A stretch of DNA of 32,082 nt, from NCBI GenBank assembly GCA_034436045.1, contig DAOTVZ010000330.1, positions 1 through 32,082 of the forward strand, given 5' to 3'. A model generated the notes under the pieces. It was not told the DNA's origin. It searched no databases and saw only the letters and a list, made by a program, of their open reading frames with translations. Position numbers and translations under genes: made by a program. This DNA comes from H111-94 sp034436045. Lineage in GTDB: Bacteria > Chloroflexota > Ktedonobacteria > Ktedonobacterales > Ktedonobacteraceae. Below, piece by piece: positions 1 through 5,668 of the stretch (its first letter is position 1; each line of letters begins with the position of its first letter).

Positions 1-272
1 CTACTGTTGAGGAGATTTCGATTGTCTGCCCGGTTGCTGATGTGCCTGCCGAAGTTTATCGTGAACAACCCTGGCGCGCCATCAAAGTGCAGGGGCCGCT
101 GGACTTCTCATTGACCGGCATTCTCGCGTCTCTCGCGCAGCCACTGGCTGAGCATGCTATCCCGATTTTTGCCATTTCTACCTTTGATACCGATTATATC
201 CTGGTGCGTGAGCAGGATGCAGTGACCGCGCAATCCGTGTTGGAGCAGGCAGGAAATGTCTTTATTGAGTGA
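1..272 (+). CDS. ACT domain-containing protein, C-terminal part
   Basis: The gene enters from the left edge; the reading frame starts at base 3 and is open to the TGA at 270-272, so about 89 C-terminal residues are visible. They contain a run typical of small stand-alone ACT proteins of the CASTOR/ACT_7 type: WRAIKVQGPLDFSLTGILAS, followed by AEHAIPIFAISTFDTDYILV. ACT domains of this type usually bind amino acids and regulate enzymes or act as small sensors; the ligand here is unknown. A GTG at 42 could be read as a start, but it lies inside the conserved domain and the frame is open before it, so a true upstream start outside the window is more likely. The family call is from recognised sequence pattern; the function is inference. 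Confidence 0.8.
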   Translation, partial: TVEEISIVCPVADVPAEVYREQPWRAIKVQGPLDFSLTGILASLAQPLAEHAIPIFAISTFDTDYILVREQDAVTAQSVLEQAGNVFIE

Positions 273-349
273 ACCGTAACAGGCAACTGATCCGTATTAT
301 ATGCAATATGGCTATGATGTACAGCTAAGTTCAGAAAGGAGTAGCTTGC

Positions 350-637
350 ATGGTTATCACATTCGCTACACTGATCATCTGGTTGATTATTGCGGCAATT
401 GTTGGCATTGTTGGCGAATTGATTGCGCGCCGCCGTGCCCCTGATGGAATCGTTGGCGCTATTATCGCGGGTTTGATAGCCATCTTCCTGGTCGTCGGCG
501 TCTTCCATGTTTCGATTGCGGGCGAGCCGCGCGTTAAAGGGGTTCCGCTAATTAGTTCTGTCATTGCCGCTGCCATCCTCGTTGCCATCTGGAGTTCGCT
601 CGTCTATCCGCGCTATCGTCGTGGCTGGCGACGTTAG
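350..637 (+). CDS. GlsB/YeaQ/YmgE-type small membrane protein
   Basis: A 95-residue, strongly hydrophobic protein with three predicted membrane helices (about residues 4-22, 33-54 and 66-84). The Gly-rich pattern IVGIVGELIARRRAPDG resembles the family once called transglycosylase-associated proteins (GlsB/YeaQ/YmgE), small stress-linked inner-membrane proteins of unclear molecular role. Length fits the family (80-100 residues). The basic tail YRRGWRR would lie in the cytoplasm. The start is supported by AAAGGAG at 335-341, nine bases before the ATG. It ends 21 bases before the convergent XRE gene. Family membership is likely; the physiological role is not shown by the sequence. Confidence 0.75.
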   Translation: MVITFATLIIWLIIAAIVGIVGELIARRRAPDGIVGAIIAGLIAIFLVVGVFHVSIAGEPRVKGVPLISSVIAAAILVAIWSSLVYPRYRRGWRR

Positions 638-658
638 TTCAAAACATATCAGGCTATC

Positions 659-1066
659 TTAGTGCGGCTCTATATCCTGGCGGCGGGAGAGTAGGAAGGC
701 GCTGAAGTTGGCTATGCTCTCCACGTCGCCCTCATCAAGCATATTGACGATACGCTTAACGATGAGGCGGCGTGGTTGATTGCGATCTGAGGGCAACACA
801 AAGCCAATGGCGTTTGTGACCATCTGTGGCTCCCGCTCGCTGCGAATTTCATCTGCCACCAGTTCAAAAAACTCGGCCAGATCAAGCTCCAACGCCTGGG
901 CCAGACTCTCTAGCACCTTTGCCGATGGATACTTCTGCCCGCGCTCAATCTCACCCACGTAAATTTCTGAGAGGCCAGCTTTATCGCCCAACTCTTTGAT
1001 TGTCATATTGCGATCCTGTCGTTCTCGACGGATGACACGTCCAAGCATTTCTTGCAGGTCTGCCAT
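659..1066 (-). CDS. ClgR-like XRE-family transcription regulator
   Basis: A 135-residue DNA-binding protein. Residues 8-65 form an XRE helix-turn-helix: LGRVIRRERQDRNMTIKEL, then the recognition region GLSEIYVGEIERGQKYPSAK. The IERGQK stretch matches the actinobacterial ClgR/PopR group, which activates clp protease genes. Context agrees, because the divergent transcript carries clpP. The C-terminal half (residues 70-135) is charged and has no recognised domain. Unlike many actinobacterial ClgR proteins the C-terminus is IEPH, not an Ala-Ala type degron, so turnover by ClpP is not obvious. The start has AGGAAG upstream. Palindromes at 1094-1139 lie directly in front of it, suggesting self-control. 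The ClgR assignment is inference from motif plus neighbourhood. Confidence 0.75.
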   Translation of the reverse strand: MADLQEMLGRVIRRERQDRNMTIKELGDKAGLSEIYVGEIERGQKYPSAKVLESLAQALELDLAEFFELVADEIRSEREPQMVTNAIGFVLPSDRNQPRRLIVKRIVNMLDEGDVESIANFSAFLLSRRQDIEPH

Positions 1067-1093
1067 GTTTGCTTCCTTTCTTTCTGTTCCAAT

Positions 1094-1171
1094 CTATGCT
1101 GTTAGCATAGTTTAGCAAGAAGATATGCTATTAGCATATTTTATATCTGTTATTGTAGGCTATCAGCATGG
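1094..1171. promoter_or_regulatory. Array of three palindromic operators between regulator and clpP operon
   Basis: Box 1 is CTATGCTGTTAGCATAG (1094-1110), a perfect 7+3+7 inverted repeat. Box 2 is ATATGCTATTAGCATAT (1123-1139), also perfect. Box 3 (1155-1171) is degenerate, keeping GGCT-ATC-AGCAT. Their centres at 1102, 1131 and 1163 are 29 and 32 bases apart, about three helical turns, so all would face the same side. The core TGC-T-NNN-A-GCA has the same layout as the known ClgR box CGC-Y-NAN-R-GCG. On the minus strand box 1 falls between a possible -35 (TTGCTA) and -10 (TAGATT) of the regulator gene. Binding by the adjacent XRE protein is inference. Confidence 0.7.
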
Positions 1172-1226
1172 TATAGTCAAGATAAGGAAATTTCGTTCCG
1201 GCATTGAGAAAAAAGGAGAAGCATTG

Positions 1227-1502
1227 ATGGCGATACAGTTAGCATGGCAACGCTTTGTCAGCGAGCAGGCGGGAGAGCCGGCGAGAACCTATATCCCGAT
1301 GGTCTATGAGAAGGTGCCAACCAGCCCTACACCCTGGGAGTATCATGTTCTGACCGTTGATACAAGCGAGGGGGCGTTGCCGAACGTTGTGCAGTTGAAT
1401 GAATTGGGCCAGCAGGGATGGATGCTGGCGGGGATGCTGGATGAGCGCGTCGGCAACTATGGAAGGCATGTATATTACTACTTTGCGCGTCCGCGTGACT
1501 AG
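1227..1502 (+). CDS. Small hypothetical protein upstream of ClpP (DUF4177-like pattern)
   Basis: A 91-residue soluble protein. The frame is open from 1125, but ATG 1227 is chosen because AAAAGGAGAA (1211-1220) lies seven bases before it and the upstream part runs through the operator boxes. The C-terminal half reads WEYHVLTVDTSEG, then LNELGQQGWMLAGML and ends HVYYYFARPRD. This WEY...LNxxGxxGW...YYFxRP pattern resembles the small DUF4177-type alpha/beta proteins. No signal peptide, membrane helix or catalytic motif is seen. It lies 14 bases before clpP and is surely co-transcribed, so a role beside the protease (adaptor, inhibitor or substrate) is possible but is pure inference. Confidence 0.7.
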   Translation: MAIQLAWQRFVSEQAGEPARTYIPMVYEKVPTSPTPWEYHVLTVDTSEGALPNVVQLNELGQQGWMLAGMLDERVGNYGRHVYYYFARPRD

Positions 1503-1516
1503 ATGAGGAGAGTACG

Positions 1517-2110
1517 ATGAGTCTATACGTACCAACTGTTGTCGAAACGACAGGACGTGGTGAGCGCGCGTATGATCTCTTTTCGCGTCTGCTCAAGGAT
1601 CGCATTGTGATCGTGAATGGGCAGGTGGAAGAGGCGATGGCGAGCCTGGTGATTGCACAGTTGCTTTTTCTGGCGGCTGAGGATAGCAAGCGCGAGATCA
1701 ACATGTATATCAGTTCTCCTGGCGGCGTGATCGCGGCAGGTATGGGCATCTATGACACAATGCGTTCATTGCCCTGTCCTATCGCAACGACCTGTGTGGG
1801 CTACGCGGCCAGCTTTGGCACCATTCTGTTGATGGCAGGTGATAGAGGGAAGCGCTATGCCATGCCGCACGCACGCATTCACCTGCACCAGCCGCTCCAG
1901 GGTGGTCTGAGTGGACAGGCCACCGACATCGATATTCACGCTCGTGAGATCCTCTATACGCGCGATATGCTGAACAACATCATTCACTACCACACGGGCC
2001 AGCCATTGGAACGCATCAAGCACGACACCGACCGCGACTTCTTTATGAGCGCGGAGGAAGCCAGAGAGTACGGCATCGTAGACGAGGTGCTAACGCTGCT
2101 CGATAAATAA
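1517..2110 (+). CDS. clpP: ATP-dependent Clp protease proteolytic subunit ClpP
   Basis: A 197-residue ClpP, normal length for the family. It is the serine peptidase that forms double heptamer rings and degrades proteins fed by ClpX, ClpC or ClpA. The triad is visible: Ser99 in GYAASFG, His124 in HLHQPLQG and Asp174 in TDRDFFMSAEEA. The oxyanion/handle elements SSPGG (66-70) and GQATDIDIHAREIL (from 133) are intact, so an active peptidase is expected. The N-terminus is short, with no long propeptide. The SD is GAGGAGAG, eight bases before the ATG. No Clp ATPase is in the window; the partner must be elsewhere. Pairing with a ClgR-like regulator and operator array suggests this may be a specially regulated extra ClpP copy. 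Confidence 0.95.
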   Translation: MSLYVPTVVETTGRGERAYDLFSRLLKDRIVIVNGQVEEAMASLVIAQLLFLAAEDSKREINMYISSPGGVIAAGMGIYDTMRSLPCPIATTCVGYAASFGTILLMAGDRGKRYAMPHARIHLHQPLQGGLSGQATDIDIHAREILYTRDMLNNIIHYHTGQPLERIKHDTDRDFFMSAEEAREYGIVDEVLTLLDK

Positions 2111-2158
2111 ATGTGGAAATCAGGTAAAATGCGGTAAGGCAGGACGACCTCGAGGGTC

Positions 2159-2215
2159 TTACACGGGGAGGTTTTTGGCTCCATGAACCCCCCTCCAAAA
2201 AACCTCCCCGTGTAA
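2159..2215. terminator. Strong hairpin after clpP, terminator or inserted palindrome
   Basis: Left arm TTACACGGGGAGGTTTTTGG (2159-2178) pairs with the right arm 2195-2215, which is its complement except for one extra A. The loop is 16 bases. The stem is about 20 bp and begins 48 bases after the clpP stop. It could end the clp transcript, but there is no clean U-tract after it. The length and near-perfection also fit a mobile palindromic repeat. Confidence 0.6.
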
Positions 2216-2342
2216 ACCTCTCTTAAGAACGGATGATGCGGTACTCTGGCCGGTGGGGCTGGAGCATATGGTTTGGACGGAGGATGAGGCGCTCGAAGCC
2301 TTTGTCATTGAGGGGCCTGCGGAGCGCGAAGCCAGAGGATAA
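2187..2342 (+). pseudogene. Possible 3' remnant of a lost gene
   Basis: Frame 2187-2342 is open and ends at TAA (2340-2342). From about 2226 it reads like protein: RTDDAVLWPVGLEHMVWTED followed by EALEAFVIEGPAEREARG. Codon positions there show the G-first bias of real genes. There is no plausible start: upstream in frame comes the hairpin at 2159-2215 and a TGA at 2184. The simplest view is the C-terminal end of a gene whose front was lost, possibly with insertion of the palindrome. The parent family is not recognised. A short genuine peptide gene starting at ATG 2268 is the alternative but has no SD. Confidence 0.35.
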
Positions 2343-2348
2343 GGCCGG

Positions 2349-3155
2349 TTAGTGCAGTGGCTCGATTTTGATGAAGGCCAGTTCGAGTTGCTGTGGCCCA
2401 CTGGCAACGGTGCCGAAGCGGAGGACGCCTCGTGGTGTGGCAATCGCGTATTGATTATCCAGCCACGCCACAAAGCCCAGCGGGCGCGTTGGTGGATTGG
2501 CAACCGTCAGCACCAGGACATCATCAACCCAGAAGCGGGCCTGATGCGCACGCCATTCGAGCGCGTAGGTGTGCCATTGGGTCATGTCGGCGGTGAGGAG
2601 AACTTCACTAGCTCCGCTCAAACGTTGCAGCCAGCGCGCTGCGGTCTGAGTTGCACCGGTGGCTCTAGCCCAGCCAATTGCCAGTATGGTGGGAAGGAGG
2701 GCGGTCAGGGCCTCTGTTCGCAGCGTATGCACTACCTGCGCTTTCCATCCCCAACCGGGGATGCCAGGAACGAGGGCCATATTTGAGGGTGGCGAGGCGT
2801 AGAAGAACCAGATTGCCTCCGGTAACATTAAGATATCGCCGCGTACAGAAAAAGGATAGTTCCAGAAGCCGAAACCGGCGGTACCACGTAGATGTTCATG
2901 AGAAACATCAGCGATATGGGCAGCGGGTAGTGATGTACGGGCGCGAACCTCCATGCGTAGAGGCGGTCGCCAGGGAAAGCGCGTGCGTGGCAGACCGGCG
3001 TAGTCATCAATCTGGGCATCAGTATAGTGTCCCTGTTGCGCTGCTGCAAAGCTCAGTATCAAGGTAGAGTCAGCAATAGCTATTTGACCGCCTCCAATGC
3101 AGGTAGGTGTCCAGTGAGCATGAAGTATTGGTTGTGAAAAATCATCCCATAGCAT
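2349..3155 (-). CDS. ConA-like beta-sandwich protein, function unknown
   Basis: A 268-residue protein without signal peptide. The opening MLWDDFSQPILHAHW and the later WHTYALEWRAHQARFWVDDV (about residues 191-210), then PLGFVAWLDNQY, match the strand pattern of concanavalin-like lectin/glucanase domains such as GH16 and LamG-type folds. The GH16 catalytic ExDxxE motif is not present, so hydrolase activity is not supported; a carbohydrate-binding or structural role is more likely. The FWNYPFSVRGDI and IWFFYASPPSNMAL stretches are rich in aromatics. Its stop lies 40 bases from the XRE/GAF gene start region on the same strand (gene order 4191 to 3196, then 3155 to 2349), so the two may be co-transcribed. 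Fold call is inference. Confidence 0.6.
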   Translation of the reverse strand: MLWDDFSQPILHAHWTPTCIGGGQIAIADSTLILSFAAAQQGHYTDAQIDDYAGLPRTRFPWRPPLRMEVRARTSLPAAHIADVSHEHLRGTAGFGFWNYPFSVRGDILMLPEAIWFFYASPPSNMALVPGIPGWGWKAQVVHTLRTEALTALLPTILAIGWARATGATQTAARWLQRLSGASEVLLTADMTQWHTYALEWRAHQARFWVDDVLVLTVANPPTRPLGFVAWLDNQYAIATPRGVLRFGTVASGPQQLELAFIKIEPLH

Positions 3156-3195
3156 TGTTTATCGGTGGCCTGTTTGGCCGACTGCTAGTAGTCGA

Positions 3196-4191
3196 TTAGT
3201 TCGGCATACTTTCCTGTAGTAGCTCTTCCTCCAAACGTTTCCAGACGAGCAGGTTGGCTTGCACATTATCCAGACTCTTTCCCTGGTGTGCAGCGTTGAT
3301 CAGGGTATCGAGTAGCAGAGAGCGGAATTTGGCGAAGTAAGGTTTTTGTATCTCTGCTGGGGGCATGATGCCAAGTGAAATCTGATCAGATGAGTAGAAA
3401 TCCTCCGGCTCAAAGGCCAGTGCCATGAGGTCGGCGAACTGCTGTACCAGTTTGGTGCGCGAGGGCGGTTGAAAATAGTTGTATTGTGTGCTGGAAACCA
3501 CAAGGGCGGCAGCAGTCTTACCGGCATAGAGAATGGGATAGATAGCGCAACTCTTCTCATACTCTTCTTGTGCCGCCGGAAGATTGTGCTCTTCGTCCAC
3601 ATTCTGGATGATGCTGGGACGACACAGGGTAATAACGTTACCGGCCAGTGATTCCGCGCCGAGAAACATACCATTCTGTTCCAGACTGCTATTCCAGGGT
3701 GGCGTGCCGCGCCCGATATGCTCACGCAGGCTGCGCACCTTGTTTTGTGGGCCGGAAGGTGGCATGCAGGTAACAACGCGAATCGCCATCCCCTGCTGGT
3801 TGGGATCAAGCTGTTCTAATGCCTGGAGCAAGACAAGTTCGCTGATCGTCCAGAAACGCAGGTTAGGGGCAGCGGTGGCGAGCGAGACAAGAATCCGCGT
3901 ATAAAAGCTAGAAGGGATTTCGCTCAGCGTGTCTTCCTGAAACGTCGTGGCAATCTCCTCAAGTCCTTTCTCTTTTTTAAGCAATGAAAGCAATTGGTCG
4001 CGTTGTTGTGGCAGTACGGTTAGGAGATGGCGTAGATTCTGCGGGCGTGGCTCAGACTCGCCAGAAACCCAGCGTGTCAAGGTAATCGGTTGTACGCCCA
4101 GCTCTTCTGCCAGACGCTGTTTCTCTTTCGAGTTGCTGATGACCTCGCCCAATAAATCGCGCCAAGATAGGTCTGCAATATCCTCCTGCAT
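3196..4191 (-). CDS. XRE-type HTH regulator with GAF-like sensor domain
   Basis: A 331-residue protein. The N-terminal part (about 8-65) is a helix-turn-helix: KQRLAEELGVQPITLTRWVSGESEPRPQN is split around the turn GVQPITLTRW. After a linker, residues about 95-265 look like a GAF-type ligand-binding domain, with AIYPILYAGKTAAALVVSST as the typical final strands. A C-terminal helical tail follows. Such HTH plus GAF proteins are common in Ktedonobacteria. A GTG nine bases upstream (4200) extends the frame, but it sits in the Shine-Dalgarno AAGGTGA; ATG 4191 has ideal spacing and is chosen. It is divergent from the iron ABC operon with 355 bases between, so control of that operon is possible. 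Ligand unknown. Confidence 0.75.
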   Translation of the reverse strand: MQEDIADLSWRDLLGEVISNSKEKQRLAEELGVQPITLTRWVSGESEPRPQNLRHLLTVLPQQRDQLLSLLKKEKGLEEIATTFQEDTLSEIPSSFYTRILVSLATAAPNLRFWTISELVLLQALEQLDPNQQGMAIRVVTCMPPSGPQNKVRSLREHIGRGTPPWNSSLEQNGMFLGAESLAGNVITLCRPSIIQNVDEEHNLPAAQEEYEKSCAIYPILYAGKTAAALVVSSTQYNYFQPPSRTKLVQQFADLMALAFEPEDFYSSDQISLGIMPPAEIQKPYFAKFRSLLLDTLINAAHQGKSLDNVQANLLVWKRLEEELLQESMPN

Positions 4192-4398
4192 ATCTTTCAC
4201 CTTTTCATCAGTTGATGTAAGTGCTGCTGACCAGTTTAATTATATCACGCGCCCACTATAAAAATAGAGGCATGCGACAAAAATACCAGATCAGCAAGCG
4301 TGCTGATCGATAATGCATATCTTATCGGGATATGCCTTGATGGATTAAGCGTGATTTTAATCATAATTTCATAAAAGATGCTAGAAAATTTATTATTT

Positions 4399-4426
4399 TT
4401 GACGATATATTTTAACATAATATTAA
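4399..4426 (+). promoter_or_regulatory. Putative promoter of the iron ABC operon
   Basis: TTGACG (4399-4404) and TATTAA (4421-4426) are separated by 16 bases in a very AT-rich context. A start near 4433 would give a leader of about 115 bases. The two palindromes at 4289-4335 lie upstream, where an activator would bind. Hexamer fit is moderate. Confidence 0.4.
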
Positions 4427-4462
4427 AGATTACTTAATATCGTTCTAGTATGCTCTACAAAG

Positions 4463-4498
4463 GAACCGCTCAATGAGTGTCGTATCTATGAGCAGTTC
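4463..4498 (+). promoter_or_regulatory. Leader hairpin upstream of the ABC binding-protein gene
   Basis: GAACCGCTCA (4463-4472) pairs with TGAGCAGTTC (4489-4498), ten pairs with one mismatch and a 16-base loop. It lies between the putative promoter and the SD GGAG at 4531-4534. It does not match a riboswitch class that I recognise. Confidence 0.35.
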
Positions 4499-4546
4499 TC
4501 TATCTGGCTCGACCCTTTTATTTTATAGAAGGAGTATTTCTTCTTC

Positions 4547-5668
4547 ATGTTTACACGTTCATTCTCCCGTTCGAGGCAATCACGACGTATTCAACATCTC
4601 CAGATGTGGTTTATGGTGCTGAGCCTGCTGGTAGTACTGGCTGCCTGCGGCAGTACACCCTCTACCACATCAGCTTCCGGTAGTAGCGCGAGCAGCACAT
4701 CAAGTGAGAATACGTGTAATAAAGCGACAGGTTTGACGGTTTATTCGGCTCAGGGCTATGATTCTGATGCTACAAAGGCCTTTCAGTCGCAGACCGGTAT
4801 CACCACCAGGCTGGTTGATGACAGTACTGGCAACATCCTCGCTAAAATTTCAGCCGAGGGCAGCAATCCTCAGTGGGATGTGGTCTGGTTTGATGGTAAC
4901 GTGACCATGCAATCGCTGGATGACCAGGGCCTGTTGCTCAAATGGCAGTCGCCTGCTGTGAGCAACCTGACCGCCGAGGGTGCTTCCTATGTAGCAAGCG
5001 ATGGCAGCTATTACCCGACCGGTTTGACCACAATGGGTGCGATTGCCTATAACAAGAATCATATTCCCGCCGCCGGTCTACCGAAGGATTATAACGACCT
5101 GCTCAATCCCGCCTACAAAAATCTGGTTGCTATGAACGACCCGGCCTACTCCGGCCCAACCTATCCGTTTATCGCGGGTATTGCGCAGATCATGGGTGGT
5201 GAAGATCAGGGCAAAGCGTACTTCACGAAGCTCAAGGCTAACGGCCTGAAAATCTTCCAGACCAATGATCCGACCTTGAATAGCGTTGAGACGGGCGCAC
5301 GCGAATTTGGCATTGTGCAGGACTCGGCCATTTATGGCGCTATTAAGGCGGGTCAGCCTCTGGGCATCATCTACCCGGCCTCCGGTGTGATCGGTTTGCC
5401 CAGCGTGATCGCTGTATCGGCAAATTCGCAGCACAGGGCCTGTGCTGAACAGTTCGTCAACTGGGTATTGTCCTCTGCCGGTCAGTATGTAATGACCCAT
5501 CATGATCCGACTGATGGTGACACTTACTTTGTTCCGGTGGTGAAGGGGGTTACGCCGGTGGTGAGTCGAGAAACGACCGGTTTTACTATCGTCAATTTGA
5601 ATGTCTCACAGTGGGCATCAGTTGAGGCGGAGTATAAGCAATGGTTCCACGACAACATCGTGCAATAA
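4547..5668 (+). CDS. Ferric-iron-type ABC transporter substrate-binding lipoprotein
   Basis: A 373-residue lipoprotein. A basic start (RSFSRSRQSRRIQ) leads into a hydrophobic helix and lipobox LAAC with Cys34 as the lipid anchor, then a Ser/Thr-rich linker to about residue 58. The mature part, starting GLTVYSAQGYDSDATKAF, with WDVVWFDGN, GLTTMGAIAYNK and GIIYPASGVIGLPSVIAV, fits the FbpA/FutA/AfuA group that brings Fe(III) or similar solutes to a permease. Related members bind thiamine, putrescine or 2-aminoethylphosphonate, so iron is likely but unproven. The SD GGAG (4531) is 12 bases from the ATG, rather far. The end overlaps the permease gene by 28 bases, showing a tight operon. Confidence 0.85.
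   Translation: MFTRSFSRSRQSRRIQHLQMWFMVLSLLVVLAACGSTPSTTSASGSSASSTSSENTCNKATGLTVYSAQGYDSDATKAFQSQTGITTRLVDDSTGNILAKISAEGSNPQWDVVWFDGNVTMQSLDDQGLLLKWQSPAVSNLTAEGASYVASDGSYYPTGLTTMGAIAYNKNHIPAAGLPKDYNDLLNPAYKNLVAMNDPAYSGPTYPFIAGIAQIMGGEDQGKAYFTKLKANGLKIFQTNDPTLNSVETGAREFGIVQDSAIYGAIKAGQPLGIIYPASGVIGLPSVIAVSANSQHRACAEQFVNWVLSSAGQYVMTHHDPTDGDTYFVPVVKGVTPVVSRETTGFTIVNLNVSQWASVEAEYKQWFHDNIVQ

Larger units (their letters stand above)
4192..4546. other. Divergent intergenic region before the iron ABC operon
   Basis: This 355-base AT-rich stretch has no gene. It holds two palindromes next to each other: GATCAGCA-AGCG-TGCTGATC (4289-4308) and GCATATC-N7-GATATGC (4315-4335). A possible promoter follows, then a leader with a hairpin at 4463-4498. 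It separates the XRE/GAF regulator from the binding-protein gene. Confidence 0.6.

Noticed and set aside
2352..2786. 144-codon plus-strand frame opposite the beta-sandwich gene
   Set aside because: The minus-strand product has a consistent fold pattern; the plus-strand product is Cys/Trp-scattered and has no SD.
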